Positions 36,198 to 46,076 of a stretch of DNA of 64,000 nt are shown in pieces. Source of the DNA: an uncultured Pelagibacteraceae bacterium (lineage in GTDB: Bacteria; Pseudomonadota; Alphaproteobacteria; Pelagibacterales; Pelagibacteraceae); assembly GCA_902529105.1 (NCBI GenBank), contig CABZUW010000004.1, forward strand, positions 1-64,000, in the 5' to 3' direction. The position numbers and the translations under genes are program-made. Numbering within the stretch: position 1 is the first letter of the stretch; every line of letters starts with the position of its first letter. The notes below the pieces were generated by a model. It had not been told where the DNA came from. It saw only the letters and a program-made list of their open reading frames with translations, and searched no databases.

Positions 36198-38069
36198 ATG
36201 AAAAACGATTTATCATTTGATGTAGTAGTTATTGGTGGTGGACATGCTGGTTGCGAAGCTGCTGCAGCTTCAGCAAGACTTGGTGTTAATACAGCATTAT
36301 TTACTCATAAGTTTGATACAATTGGAGAGATGTCATGTAATCCTGCAATAGGCGGTCTTGGCAAAGGTCATTTAGTAAGAGAAATAGATGCATTAGATGG
36401 TGTTATGGGAGTGGTTGCCGACAAATCTGGTATTCAATTTAGATTACTTAATAGAAGTAGAGGGCCAGCTGTAAGAGGACCACGTACGCAAAGCGATAGA
36501 TCATTATATAAAAAATATATGCAGGAAATCCTAGTAAACTATTGTAATTTATGTATTTTTTCAGACTCTGTAATTGAGTTTATTTTTAATAATAATGAGA
36601 TAAATGGGTTTAAAACTCTTTCTGGCAAAGAAGTAAGATCTGCTAAGATAATTCTAACTACTGGTACTTTTTTAAACGGTCTCATACATATAGGCGATGA
36701 AAAGACCCCGGCGGGTAGGTATGATGAAAAACCTACTACAGGATTAAGTGAGCAATTAAAAAAATATCAATTTAAAATTGGTCGACTTAAAACAGGAACA
36801 CCACCTAGGCTTGATGCCAGAACGATTAATTTTGAAAATTTAGAGGAACAGAAGGCAGATGATGATCCATATTTTTTTTCTTTCTTAACTTCAAAAATTA
36901 TTAACAAGCAAGTTTCGTGTCGAATGACTTACACTAACGAACTGGTTCATAAAATAATTTCCAAAAATATTAATCGGAGTGCAATGTATTCTGGAAACAT
37001 AAAAGGAGTTGGTCCCAGATATTGTCCTTCTATAGAGGATAAAGTAATAAAATTTTCTGATAAACAAAGACATCAAATATTTTTAGAGCCAGAAGGTTTA
37101 GATGATAATACTATTTACCCAAATGGCATTTCAACATCCCTACCATCTGATGTACAAGCTGAAATATGCAGTAAAATCAGTGGTTTAGAGAATGTTTCAA
37201 TATTAAGACCTGGTTATGCTATAGAATATGATTTTATTGATCCTAGAGAGCTATTTCTAACATTAGAGACAAAAAAAATAAAAAATTTGTACTTAGCAGG
37301 TCAAATTAATGGAACGACAGGTTATGAAGAAGCAGCTGCTCAAGGTTTAATTGCAGGAATAAATGCTGCTCTGTCCTTTAAAAAGGAGGAACCATTTATA
37401 CTGGATAGATCTGAGGCTTATATTGGGGTTATGATTGATGATCTAGTAACAAAAGGTGTTGCTGAGCCATATAGAATGTTTACATCAAGGGCAGAGTATA
37501 GACTTTCTCTTAGATCAGATAATGCTGATTTAAGATTAACAGAAAAAGGGATAAATTTAGGAATTGTAGATAAAAAAAGGAAAGAAATATTCTTAGACAA
37601 AAATAAAAGACTCTCTGAAATCCAAGAAAAAATGGATAATTTAAAAATTTCACCTACAAAAGTGGAAAAATACGGAGTTAATATAGCTAAAGATGGAGTT
37701 AATCGAAGTGCTACACAAATTCTCAGTCAAATATCGGTCAATATGGATAAAATCAGACAAATTTGGCCTGAAATACAGTATATTTCACGTGAAATTGATG
37801 AACAAATAGAAATTAGCTCACATTATAAAGGTTACTTAAAAAAACAGAAAGCCGATATTCTGGCATTTAAAAGGGATGAAAACTTAATAATTCCAGAAAA
37901 TTTGAATTATGACGATTTTTCAGGTCTATCTAATGAAATTAAATCAAAATTAAAAAAAATAAAACCAAAAACTATGGGTCAAGCTCTGAGAATTGATGGA
38001 GTAACGCCTGCAGCAGTATATATTTTGTTGTCTCACCTTAAAAGAAAGTCTATTAAGCATATAGCTTGA
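36198..38069 (+). CDS. mnmG: tRNA U34 carboxymethylaminomethyl-modifying enzyme MnmG
   Basis: FAD-dependent partner of Mnm[24 protein letters not shown] at residues 6-28 is the FAD dinucleotide fold; [25 protein letters not shown] near 43-67, [14 protein letters not shown] near 88-101, TGTFLNG near 155, [16 protein letters not shown] near 194 and [24 protein letters not shown] near 366-389 are all conserved. Length 623 is normal. A degenerate parS-like palindrome lies within the coding sequence at 37782-37795. The TGA overlaps a TTG start for rsmG. Confidence 0.98.
   Translation: MKNDLSFDVVVIGGGHAGCEAAAASARLGVNTALFTHKFDTIGEMSCNPAIGGLGKGHLVREIDALDGVMGVVADKSGIQFRLLNRSRGPAVRGPRTQSDRSLYKKYMQEILVNYCNLCIFSDSVIEFIFNNNEINGFKTLSGKEVRSAKIILTTGTFLNGLIHIGDEKTPAGRYDEKPTTGLSEQLKKYQFKIGRLKTGTPPRLDARTINFENLEEQKADDDPYFFSFLTSKIINKQVSCRMTYTNELVHKIISKNINRSAMYSGNIKGVGPRYCPSIEDKVIKFSDKQRHQIFLEPEGLDDNTIYPNGISTSLPSDVQAEICSKISGLENVSILRPGYAIEYDFIDPRELFLTLETKKIKNLYLAGQINGTTGYEEAAAQGLIAGINAALSFKKEEPFILDRSEAYIGVMIDDLVTKGVAEPYRMFTSRAEYRLSLRSDNADLRLTEKGINLGIVDKKRKEIFLDKNKRLSEIQEKMDNLKISPTKVEKYGVNIAKDGVNRSATQILSQISVNMDKIRQIWPEIQYISREIDEQIEISSHYKGYLKKQKADILAFKRDENLIIPENLNYDDFSGLSNEIKSKLKKIKPKTMGQALRIDGVTPAAVYILLSHLKRKSIKHIA
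37782..37795. promoter_or_regulatory. Degenerate parS-like palindrome inside mnmG
   Basis: ATTTCACGTGAAAT is a perfect 14-bp palindrome sharing the TTTCACGTGAAA core of parS; the next outer positions differ from the TGTTTCACGTGAAACA consensus. It lies about 330 bases before the perfect parS in rsmG and could be a weaker ParB-binding site. Confidence 0.5.
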
Positions 38070-38713
38070 TTGATTCGCAAATTATAAAAAAAAATTTAAA
38101 AAATATTGGATATGATGTTTCACGTGAAACATTAAGGGAATTAGATATGTTTAGTTCCTCAATATTGCTAAAAAATTCGCATATAAATTTAATCAGTAAA
38201 AATAGCGAAAAAGACATAATTAACAGACATATATTAGATAGCGCGCAAATAATTGATTATGTTGATAAAAATGATATATTATCATGTACAGATTTAGGCT
38301 CTGGTGCCGGCTTACCTGGTATAGTTATTGGTATTTTAATGAAATCTAAAAAACCACTATTTAAGTTAATTTTTTACGAAAAGAGCTTTCATAAAAGTAA
38401 TTTTCTAAAACAAATGAATGAAAAATTTAAATTAAATGCAGAAGTCTATCAAAAAAATGTCTTCAATGAAAAAAATATACAAACAGATATAATAGTTTCA
38501 AGAGCATTTAAGCCTCTACCAGTAATATTTGAACTAGCAATTAAAAATTTTAAAAAGTTTAAATATATAATTTTATTTCTAGGCAAAAGTGGAAATCAAA
38601 TATTAGATGAGGCTAGCAGAGAATGGATTTTTAATTATGAAAAAAGGAAAAGTTTAACCAATAAAGAGTCATTAATAATTAAAATTTTTAATCTTAGAAA
38701 AAAAAATGCATAA
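38066..38713 (+). CDS. rsmG: 16S rRNA m7G527 methyltransferase RsmG
   Basis: SAM-dependent methyltransferase (GidB) acting on 16S rRNA G527. [28 protein letters not shown] is near residues 35-62, the SAM motif [17 protein letters not shown] near 74-90, and [15 protein letters not shown] near 148-162. The probable start is a TTG at 38066 overlapping the mnmG stop (TTGA); no nearby ATG is available. The first 30 residues include VSRET, encoded by a perfect parS palindrome. Its end overlaps parA by 8 bases. Confidence 0.95.
   Translation: MIDSQIIKKNLKNIGYDVSRETLRELDMFSSSILLKNSHINLISKNSEKDIINRHILDSAQIIDYVDKNDILSCTDLGSGAGLPGIVIGILMKSKKPLFKLIFYEKSFHKSNFLKQMNEKFKLNAEVYQKNVFNEKNIQTDIIVSRAFKPLPVIFELAIKNFKKFKYIILFLGKSGNQILDEASREWIFNYEKRKSLTNKESLIIKIFNLRKKNA
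38116..38131. promoter_or_regulatory. parS: Perfect parS centromere site inside rsmG
   Basis: TGTTTCACGTGAAACA is a 16-bp perfect palindrome identical to the classic bacterial parS consensus. It lies about 575 bases upstream of parA and 1.4 kb upstream of parB, within 9 kb of the origin candidate, as expected for the ParB loading site. It encodes the residues V-S-R-E-T in rsmG. Confidence 0.93.
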
Positions 38714-39506
38714 CAAAATTATTTCGATCATAAATCAAAAAGGTGGTGTAGGAAAAACAACAACGGTTATAAATTTGGCTGCAGGACTTTCAATGAAAGG
38801 AAAAAAAATCCTTGTCATTGACTTAGACCCACAAGGAAATGCAACAACAGGATTAGGTTTGTCTAATATTGAAAATTCCGATCAAACAATTTATTCCGTA
38901 CTGAATGGCACAAAAAAAATCTTTGAGGTAATCCAAAAAACTAAATTTGAGAATCTTGATTTAGTAACTTCAAATGTAGATTTGTCAGGACTGGAGGTTG
39001 AGACTGCAGGGGACAGTCGTAGAGCCTTTAAATTAAAGGATGAATTAGCCTCTATTTTAAATGATTCTAGAGCATTTTATGATTATATCCTTATTGATTG
39101 TCCTCCATCACTTAGTCTTTTAACAATTATGGCACTAGTATCATCAAATTCATTGATTGTGCCTTTGCAAACAGAATTCTTTGCTCTTGAAGGTTTAACT
39201 CAGCTAATGAAAACAATTGAGAGAATTAAATCTAATCTAAACCCAACTCTAGAGATAAAAGGAATACTCTTAACGATGTATGATAAGAGAAACAAGCTTT
39301 CAAGCGAAGTCGAGCAAGAAGCGAGAAATTTTTTTAGAGAAAAAGTTTACTCAACTATAGTCCCAAGAAATGTTAGACTATCAGAAGCACCCTCACATGG
39401 TGTTCCAGTATTGATATATGATAAGGCTTGCCCCGGGAGCAAAGCATACTTTAGCTTAACAGATGAGTTTTTAAATAAAGACAAATTAGTTGAAAGTGCT
39501 GCATGA
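38706..39506 (+). CDS. parA: Chromosome partitioning ATPase ParA
   Basis: Deviant Walker-A ATPase that moves ParB-parS complexes. IISIINQKGGVGKTTTVINLAAGL is at residues 5-28, IDLDPQGNATTGLG near 40-53, DYILIDCPPSLSLLTIMAL near 120-138 and VPRNVRLSEAPSHGVPVLIYD near 219-239. Length 266 is usual. It overlaps rsmG by 8 bases and parB by 4, so all of mnmG-rsmG-parA-parB is probably one transcript. Confidence 0.97.
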   Translation: MHNKIISIINQKGGVGKTTTVINLAAGLSMKGKKILVIDLDPQGNATTGLGLSNIENSDQTIYSVLNGTKKIFEVIQKTKFENLDLVTSNVDLSGLEVETAGDSRRAFKLKDELASILNDSRAFYDYILIDCPPSLSLLTIMALVSSNSLIVPLQTEFFALEGLTQLMKTIERIKSNLNPTLEIKGILLTMYDKRNKLSSEVEQEARNFFREKVYSTIVPRNVRLSEAPSHGVPVLIYDKACPGSKAYFSLTDEFLNKDKLVESAA

Positions 39507-40351
39507 TGAATCCCTTTAAAAATAGAAAAGGTTTAGGTAGAGGTCTATCATCTCTAATTGGTGATAATGAAATTAAGATTGAAAAAAATAAGATTTCTAT
39601 AGGTTCCATATTGCCAAATAAATTTCAACCGCGAAAAAATTTTGATAAAGAAAGATTATCAGAGTTAACAAATTCCATAAAAGAAAGTGGTATAATCCAA
39701 CCTTTAATTGTCAGAAAGTCTAAAGAGCAGAATAAATATGAATTGATAGCTGGAGAGCGTAGGTGGCAAGCAGCACAAAATGCTGGATTGCATGAGGTTC
39801 CAATTGTTGAGATTGTGGCTGATGATTTAAAATCATTAGAATTTGCTATTGTAGAGAATGTACAAAGATCAGACTTAAATGCAATTGAAGAAGCTGAAGG
39901 TTATAAAAAATTAATAGACGATTTTAATTATGATCAGGAAAAGGTAGCGAAATTCATAGGCAAAAGTAGATCACATGTATCTAATTCTTTGAGACTTTTG
40001 ACTTTACCAAAACAGATAAAAGATATGATCACAGAATATAAGCTTTCACAAGGTCATTGTAAAATATTAGTAGGTTTGGAAAATAATTTATTTATAGCTA
40101 AGACAATAATTAAGAAAAAGTTGTCTGTAAGACAAACAGAGAGCTTAATAAGATCAATTCGAAATAGTGGCAAGATTTCAAAAAAATCAAAAGATCCTAA
40201 CTTATCAAGCTTAGAGGACTCTTTAAAAGATAAGATTGGTATAAATGTACGTATTAATAATAAAAAAAATAATAATGGAAATTTAATATTTGATTATAAA
40301 GATTTAGATCAACTAAATAGATTAATCATGGTCGTTAAAGCAAACTACTAA
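39503..40351 (+). CDS. parB: Chromosome partitioning CTPase ParB
   Basis: DNA clamp that loads at parS and slides on CTP binding. GLGRGLSSLIGDN near residue 10 is the ParA-contact region, PNKFQPRKNFDKERLSELTNSIKESGIIQPLIVR near 38-71 starts the N-domain, and GERRWQAAQNAG near 82-93 is the CTP-binding box. FAIVENVQRSDLNAIEEA near 113-130 and the helix-turn-helix KFIGKSRSHVSNSLRLL near 151-167 follow. A second ATG overlaps the parA stop and would shorten it by one residue. It converges on holA with a 4-base overlap. Confidence 0.97.
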   Translation: MMNPFKNRKGLGRGLSSLIGDNEIKIEKNKISIGSILPNKFQPRKNFDKERLSELTNSIKESGIIQPLIVRKSKEQNKYELIAGERRWQAAQNAGLHEVPIVEIVADDLKSLEFAIVENVQRSDLNAIEEAEGYKKLIDDFNYDQEKVAKFIGKSRSHVSNSLRLLTLPKQIKDMITEYKLSQGHCKILVGLENNLFIAKTIIKKKLSVRQTESLIRSIRNSGKISKKSKDPNLSSLEDSLKDKIGINVRINNKKNNNGNLIFDYKDLDQLNRLIMVVKANY

Positions 40352-41337
40352 ATTTTTGCTTGAGCAGTATCTATTAAAAAATCGTATAGAATATTTAAGG
40401 ATCTAGATGAATTCTTTTTAATTAATAATTCAAGATCATTTATTTTAAAAATTAAATCATCAATTTTTATTGAATTCCATGCTTTGACCTGCGTTTTGAC
40501 AGCATTTTTATCTTTCCAAAAAATTGGAGGTCTGTAGGTTGATATAATTTGGTCTAGATTTTCATTTTTTTCGTAATCTTTTAATATTTTGCTTAGTCTT
40601 TTAGATTTTGAGATTAATGTTCTTATTATTAATATACAATCTTCCGTCGAATAGTTGTTTTCATTCAAAATTTTAATTGTCTTATTTAAATTTTTGCCTA
40701 AACAATTATCAACTAATTCACTAACACTGTAATTTTCAGATAAATTTACAATTTTATAAATTTCGTCAATTTTGATAATTTTATTTTTATCTAAGTAAGA
40801 AATAATTTTAACTATTTCATTTTTTAAATTATTTCTATCCCCACTAGATTTTTGAACAATCATGTCTATGCATTCTCTGGAAATAGATATTTGGTTTTCT
40901 TTGAAATACGAAGTTGCAATTTTTGATAAAGTATTATTGTCGTCGGGATAAACAGGTACACATCCAGTATTTTTGTTTTTTTCAAAAAAGGTTCTAATTT
41001 TAGATTTTTTGTCTAGTCTTTCTGAAAGCAAAACTATTTTTGTATCGGTTATTTTCTTTTCTAAAATATCTTGAATGAATCCGAGCGATCTATCGGTAGA
41101 TCTAAATATTACAAATGCTTTATTTTCCTCGAAAAAAGATTGATTTAAAAGACTTGATAGAACTTCATTTTTGTTTTCTAATAATTCTCTTTCGTCGTAT
41201 TTTGTTGTTAATCCTTTAAAGTTTTTTAATATACTTTTTAAAACCTCTTTTTTCTGGCCCTCATTATCACCATAAACCAAATAAAAATCTAACCCAATTT
41301 TATCAATTTTTTCTTTTTCGAAAAATTTAATAATCAT
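40348..41337 (-). CDS. holA: DNA polymerase III delta subunit
   Basis: Clamp-loader subunit that opens the sliding clamp. The sequence is diverged but shows the expected organisation: N-terminal FYLVYGDNEGQKKEVLKSIL near residues 17-36, FEENKAFVIFRSTD near 73 as the clamp-interacting region, SGDRNNLKNEIVKIISYLDKNKIIKIDEIYKIVN near 168-200, and a helical collar domain. The ATG at 41337 is preferred, one base past the lptE stop; an upstream start would add five residues inside lptE. It is last in the run DUF3576-leuS-lptE-holA, the usual alphaproteobacterial order. Confidence 0.92.
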   Translation of the reverse strand: MIIKFFEKEKIDKIGLDFYLVYGDNEGQKKEVLKSILKNFKGLTTKYDERELLENKNEVLSSLLNQSFFEENKAFVIFRSTDRSLGFIQDILEKKITDTKIVLLSERLDKKSKIRTFFEKNKNTGCVPVYPDDNNTLSKIATSYFKENQISISRECIDMIVQKSSGDRNNLKNEIVKIISYLDKNKIIKIDEIYKIVNLSENYSVSELVDNCLGKNLNKTIKILNENNYSTEDCILIIRTLISKSKRLSKILKDYEKNENLDQIISTYRPPIFWKDKNAVKTQVKAWNSIKIDDLIFKINDLELLIKKNSSRSLNILYDFLIDTAQAKI

Positions 41338-41338
41338 A

Positions 41339-41782
41339 TTAAATCGAACCAAGATAAATCAAGATATCTCGAGTTATCTTTTCAATCAAATTAGATTTCA
41401 AATTATTTTCGTACTGTTTAAGTTCAAATTTACTTTTCAAGTTATTATAACTTAATGTTTCAACAAATCTATTTCTTAAGATTTCATCATCTTTTTTAAG
41501 TGTCAAATTAACATCTAAACTCATATCAAATACTTCAGGATCTCCTTTCTTATTTTTCGAAGAAACATCCTTCTTAAAGTTTGACTCAATTATTAATTCA
41601 TATTCTCCTGATGCATTTTTAAGACTATTTAAATTGTTTATAATATTATTTGATATTTTAATATCTCCAACTGCGCTACTTTTTTTAAAATTAAAATCAG
41701 ATTTCTCGCTTATGTAAATTGATTGAAAACCACAAGATGCCAGAAGCAAGAATATAATTGAGAATTTTGTAAATTTAATCAT
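41339..41782 (-). CDS. lptE: LPS-assembly lipoprotein LptE
   Basis: Outer-membrane lipoprotein that plugs LptD and helps insert lipopolysaccharide. A lipoprotein signal peptide ends in the lipobox LLASC with the modified Cys17, followed by GFQSIY, the typical LptE start. [15 protein letters not shown] and [26 protein letters not shown] near residues 104-129 fit the fold. At 147 residues it is short but within range. Its ATG overlaps the leuS stop by 4 bases, and leuS-lptE-holA is a widely conserved order, which raises confidence. Confidence 0.9.
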   Translation of the reverse strand: MIKFTKFSIIFLLLASCGFQSIYISEKSDFNFKKSSAVGDIKISNNIINNLNSLKNASGEYELIIESNFKKDVSSKNKKGDPEVFDMSLDVNLTLKKDDEILRNRFVETLSYNNLKSKFELKQYENNLKSNLIEKITRDILIYLGSI

Positions 41783-44325
41783 TTTAATAGTATATTTATT
41801 AATCTATTTTTAACAAAAAAACTTTTTTCTATTTTTTTTCCATAAATTAATTTACTAAAATTTTTGTCATTTGTAAGTTGATCTAGAAGATCTTTCTCTT
41901 TAATATTAAATTTTGATGAGATTGTAGCTTTTTTCTTACCATTTATTTGAATTACGAAATCTATATACTCTAATTTTATCTTATTTTTATCAACCTTTGG
42001 CCAACTCGGTATTTTACTCACGCCCAAAGTTTCAAAACATTCAGTGGCGAAGTGAGGCATTATAGGAGAAATAATTGTTAGTATTTTTAAGTAATTTTTT
42101 AGTAATATTTCACCATTTATCTCTTGTTCAATAACCTCGCAGAAAAAATTGTAAGTTTCATACAGACTTGCAATTAAAACATTGTAATTAAATTTTTCTA
42201 GATTGTAATCGAATTTGTTAATTGTCTCGTTAACAAATTTTTCAAACCTATTTTGAACTTCAGGATTTATTATTTTATTATTTATTTTTTCCTTAATTTT
42301 TTTATGTAATGTCCATAGTTTCTGTACAAACTTATAAGATGCGACCATGCCTTGCTCCGACCATTGAATATCTTTTTCTGGCGGACTATCAGATAAAATA
42401 AACAACCTTACTGCATCTGCACCATAATTCTTTATCATTTGTTCGGGGTCAATTGTATTTTTTTTTGATTTAGACATTGATTCTGATGGTCCAACTTTAA
42501 CTGGATTATTTAGATTATTTTTTAAAAAATAATTTTTACCATCATTGGTATCAACTTCGTCTGGACTGAGCCAATTTCCCGTTTTATCTTTATATGTTTC
42601 ATGACAAACCATTCCCTGTGTAAATAAGCCCTCAAATGGCTCTACAAATTTAAAATAGTCTTTTTTATATCCTATAGCTCTCATAAAAAATCTAGAATAA
42701 AGTAAGTGTAGGATCGCGTGTTCCACTCCACCAATGTACTGATCTACAGGCATCCAATAATCTATTTCGTCCTTCTTGTAGGCATAACTTGTTTCATTTG
42801 GTGAACAAAATCTTAGAAAATACCATGATGAGTCTACAAATGTGTCTAGAGTATCTGTTTCTCTAATATAATTTTCACCTTTATATTTTAAGAATTTCCA
42901 TTCCTTTATGCTGTCTAATGGGTTACCCTTAGCCTCTAAATTAATGTTCTCTGGCAATTTTACTGGCAAAAGTTCATTAGGAACTGGATGAGGATTTCCA
43001 GAAATATCATACATTATAGGAATTGGACATCCCCAGTATCGTTGTCTAGAAACTCCCCAGTCTTTTAATCTAAAATTTATTTTTTTTTTGCCAATATTTC
43101 TTTTTTCTAAAATTTTTATAGTTTCTATTATAGACTCTTTTGGAACTTTTAACCCATTTAAAAAATCTGAATTAATAAGCTCACCGCCTTCAATATATGC
43201 TTTATCTTTTACTTTAAAAGAAACGTCTTCATCATGAGGTTTTACTACAGTCTTTATTTCAAGCTTATACTTGATTGCAAAATCCATATCTCTTTGATCG
43301 TGAGCAGGGCAACCAAAAACTGCACCAAATCCATAATCCATCAAAACGAAGTTTGCAAAATATACTGGAACTTCTTTTTTTTCATCAAACGGATTTATTG
43401 CAGTAAGATTTGTTTTAAATCCAATTTTTTCACCTTGAGCAATTGACTCCTCTGTAGTTCCTGTTTTTGCACACTCTCTTTTAAAAACTTTAAATTTTTC
43501 ATCATTTTCAAAATATTTTGACACTGGGTGATCTACAGATAAAGCTAAAAATGAAAAACCGAAAAGGGTATCTGGTCTTGTAGTGAAACACCTTATTGTC
43601 TTTATATCCCTGTTACCTTGAATTTTAAAATCAATCTCACAACCAAAAGATTTTCCAATCCAATTTTTTTGCATTGTTTTAACCTTTTTTGGCCAGTTTG
43701 GTAAATTATCTAACTCATTTAGTAAGTTTTCAGAAAATTTTGAGATATTAAAAAACCATTGATTAAGTTTTTTTCTCTGTACTATTGCTCCAGATCTCCA
43801 TCCCCTACCATCAATAACTTGCTCATTTGCTAAAACTGTTTCATCAATTGGGTCCCAATTAACATAATTTTCTTTTCTATAAACTAATCCGTTCTTATAC
43901 ATTTCTAAAAAAAAGTTTTGTTGATGTTTATAATAATCCTCAGAGCAAGTTGAAATTTCTCTATCCCAATCTATTGATAAACCAAGCATCTGTAGCTGGC
44001 TTTTCATTACTGAAATATTTTTTTCAGTCCAGGTTTTTGGATCTAATTTATTTTCTCTAGCTGCATTCTCAGCAGGCATTCCAAAAGAGTCCCACCCCAT
44101 TGGATGCAAAACATTAAAATTTTGAAGAATTTTGTGTCTAGATAGTACATCACCAATCGTATAATTTCTAACATGTCCCATATGAATTTTTCCAGAGGGG
44201 TATGGAAACATTTCTAAACAGTAAAATTTTTTTTTATCTTTATTTATTGTGGATTTGTATATTTTGTTTGCTTTCCAGAAATCTTGCCATTTCTTTTCTA
44301 CAACCTTAAAATTATATCTATTCAC
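41779..44325 (-). CDS. leuS: Leucyl-tRNA synthetase
   Basis: Class I aminoacyl-tRNA synthetase, 848 residues. The HIGH motif appears as [25 protein letters not shown] near residues 39-63. The editing domain has TTRPDTLFG near 250 and [28 protein letters not shown] near 320-347. [13 protein letters not shown] is near 435, [14 protein letters not shown] near 498 and the KMSKS loop [17 protein letters not shown] near 610-626. Length and domain order are standard. The DUF3576 lipoprotein gene ends 14 bases upstream. Confidence 0.98.
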   Translation of the reverse strand: MNRYNFKVVEKKWQDFWKANKIYKSTINKDKKKFYCLEMFPYPSGKIHMGHVRNYTIGDVLSRHKILQNFNVLHPMGWDSFGMPAENAARENKLDPKTWTEKNISVMKSQLQMLGLSIDWDREISTCSEDYYKHQQNFFLEMYKNGLVYRKENYVNWDPIDETVLANEQVIDGRGWRSGAIVQRKKLNQWFFNISKFSENLLNELDNLPNWPKKVKTMQKNWIGKSFGCEIDFKIQGNRDIKTIRCFTTRPDTLFGFSFLALSVDHPVSKYFENDEKFKVFKRECAKTGTTEESIAQGEKIGFKTNLTAINPFDEKKEVPVYFANFVLMDYGFGAVFGCPAHDQRDMDFAIKYKLEIKTVVKPHDEDVSFKVKDKAYIEGGELINSDFLNGLKVPKESIIETIKILEKRNIGKKKINFRLKDWGVSRQRYWGCPIPIMYDISGNPHPVPNELLPVKLPENINLEAKGNPLDSIKEWKFLKYKGENYIRETDTLDTFVDSSWYFLRFCSPNETSYAYKKDEIDYWMPVDQYIGGVEHAILHLLYSRFFMRAIGYKKDYFKFVEPFEGLFTQGMVCHETYKDKTGNWLSPDEVDTNDGKNYFLKNNLNNPVKVGPSESMSKSKKNTIDPEQMIKNYGADAVRLFILSDSPPEKDIQWSEQGMVASYKFVQKLWTLHKKIKEKINNKIINPEVQNRFEKFVNETINKFDYNLEKFNYNVLIASLYETYNFFCEVIEQEINGEILLKNYLKILTIISPIMPHFATECFETLGVSKIPSWPKVDKNKIKLEYIDFVIQINGKKKATISSKFNIKEKDLLDQLTNDKNFSKLIYGKKIEKSFFVKNRLINILLK

Positions 44326-44339
44326 TTGAACAAAATTTT

Positions 44340-44921
44340 TTAATTGAATAGACCACCACCGTCTTTACCTTTTCCTTCGAAGGTTGGTCCTTTATATTTC
44401 TTAATATTTTTTTTCTTATCTTTTTCGTATAATGCTGCTTTTTTTAGTATACTTTTTTTAATCTCTAAATTTATATCTCCTCTTTCTTCATACATGCTAC
44501 AATTTTGATTACTATTGCAATCTTTTTTAAAAATTTTAATATCTAAAGCATCTGAGCGAATCTCATTCGTTAAGAATCTTATTGTAATTTTTATAGACTC
44601 ATTCGTATTATTGTCGTCGCTGTACCAATCAGTTATAATAATTCCACCACTATAATTTGCAGATGCTAAAGGCATAAAATCTATAGTATCTAAACTTGCT
44701 CTCCATAATTCATTTGAGCTAGCAAAATCAAATGTTCCACCCTTTTTATCACCGCCCATAAGTCTAAAGCCACGACCTTCCTCTATATTTTTAGCAACTC
44801 TTTTTTCTGGTTCAGGCGGATAGTCTTTAGCGCTAACTGGTCGATAAATTCCACAAGAGTTTAATAGGTAAAATAGTGACAATAATAAAATTGAACTTAA
44901 TAGTGTAGTTATGTATTTCAT
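44340..44921 (-). CDS. DUF3576 lipoprotein
   Basis: A 193-residue outer-membrane or periplasmic lipoprotein. From the ATG at 44921 the signal peptide ends in the lipobox LLNSC (Cys23), followed by [18 protein letters not shown]. The DUF3576 core follows: [31 protein letters not shown] near residues 72-102 and [25 protein letters not shown] near 110-134. An upstream start at 44969 would bury the signal peptide and is less likely. In alphaproteobacteria this family sits immediately before leuS; its role is unknown, though placement by lptE suggests envelope assembly. Confidence 0.9.
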   Translation of the reverse strand: MKYITTLLSSILLLSLFYLLNSCGIYRPVSAKDYPPEPEKRVAKNIEEGRGFRLMGGDKKGGTFDFASSNELWRASLDTIDFMPLASANYSGGIIITDWYSDDNNTNESIKITIRFLTNEIRSDALDIKIFKKDCNSNQNCSMYEERGDINLEIKKSILKKAALYEKDKKKNIKKYKGPTFEGKGKDGGGLFN

Positions 44922-45109
44922 ATAGCTAAATAATGAAAATTGTTCTAATATTTTTTCAATAATATGCAATTATTAATAAACTATCAAAAAAAACCTCGTA
45001 TTTATTAGTTATTTTATATGATGTATTTTTGCAACAATATTTAAATTTTTAGACAAAAAGACAAAAAAAAACTCATATTTTATATATGTTTTGCTAAAAA
45101 AGGCCTGTT

Positions 45110-45115
45110 TATAAT
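45110..45115 (+). promoter_or_regulatory. Probable -10 element of the porin promoter
   Basis: A perfect TATAAT lies 27 bases before the porin ATG in a very AT-rich 173-base gap. I could not find a convincing -35 hexamer at the usual 16-18 base spacing; TTGCTA at 45091 is only 13 bases away. The 173-base gap holds nothing else I can name. Confidence 0.5.
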
Positions 45116-45142
45116 TAATTATTAACAATTAGGAGTAAATTT

Positions 45143-46054
45143 ATGAACAACTTAAAAAAACTAGGATTAACTGCTTTAGCAGGATCTTTAGTTACTTCTG
45201 CTGCATATGCAGGTGCACTTGATGTATCTGGTTCAGCGAAGATGACTTACAAGTCGCAAGATGAAGATGAAGTTACTGGAAACAGTTTCAGTACATCTAA
45301 AGGGATTACATTCTCTGGATCTGGTGACTTAGATAATGGTATGACTATGTCATACGTGTATACTATGACTGATGCTGCGTTTTCATCTACTTCAGTAATG
45401 ATTGATATGGGTGATATGGGTTCAATTGGTATTGGTAACAGTGCAGGTGGAGCTGGTATTCCAGCATACGACTCTGTAATTCCTACAGCTGGTGAAGAGG
45501 TATGGGATGATGTTGACACAGTCGACAACGGTGTTGTAATGCACTCAAAAGCTAACGCTATAGAGTATAACGGAACTTTCGGTGGTTTTGGTGTTAGTGC
45601 TGCATACGTAAATGACGGATCAGGTGCATCATCTGACTCATCTATGGTATTAACATACGATGGTTTAATGGATGGTTTATCACTTGGTTATGGTCTAGGA
45701 GAAGACTCAGTTGATGAAGACCTAGAAACAATCTTTGTTAAATACACAGTTGGTGGAATTACTGCTGCGTTCCAAAGATCTGAACTAGACTCAGCTGGTG
45801 TATCAAGCGACCAAGACTCAGATGCAATGGGTGTTTCATTTGCGATAAATGAAAACCTATCAATATCATATGGTACTCACGATGTTGACTTTGGATCTTC
45901 AGGAAGTGCTGACGAGGAATCAGCAGGTGTTTCTGCTTCTTACACAATGGGCGGAATGACTATCACAGGTATTTCTAACACTACTGATAACGTAGGTGGA
46001 TCAGACGCAAGTAACGACTCTTACAGAGAAGTTACAATTGCATTTGCTTTCTAA
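45143..46054 (+). CDS. Outer-membrane porin
   Basis: A 303-residue beta-barrel porin. The signal peptide (KKLGLTALAGSLVTSAAYA) is cut after residue 22 before GALDVSGSAKMTYKS, the usual first strand. Alternating Gly/Ser/aromatic strands follow, with acidic loops (EDEVTGN, DDVDTVDN), and the chain ends in the strand REVTIAFAF with C-terminal Phe, the barrel-assembly signal. It is shorter than the roughly 350-400 residues of most proteobacterial porins. Higher GC than its surroundings, a good aggag ribosome site nine bases upstream and a strong terminator suggest heavy expression. Confidence 0.9.
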   Translation: MNNLKKLGLTALAGSLVTSAAYAGALDVSGSAKMTYKSQDEDEVTGNSFSTSKGITFSGSGDLDNGMTMSYVYTMTDAAFSSTSVMIDMGDMGSIGIGNSAGGAGIPAYDSVIPTAGEEVWDDVDTVDNGVVMHSKANAIEYNGTFGGFGVSAAYVNDGSGASSDSSMVLTYDGLMDGLSLGYGLGEDSVDEDLETIFVKYTVGGITAAFQRSELDSAGVSSDQDSDAMGVSFAINENLSISYGTHDVDFGSSGSADEESAGVSASYTMGGMTITGISNTTDNVGGSDASNDSYREVTIAFAF

Positions 46055-46076
46055 GTTATAGATACTTAAAACAAAT

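Noticed and set aside
45091-45115. Complete sigma-70 promoter TTGCTA-TATAAT for the porin.
   Set aside because: The spacing is 13 bases, too short; only the -10 element is claimed.
45247-45528. A 93-codon antisense ORF in the porin gene.
   Set aside because: It is Ser/Pro/Ile repetitive, produced by the repeated Asp/Gly codons of the porin; nothing supports translation.
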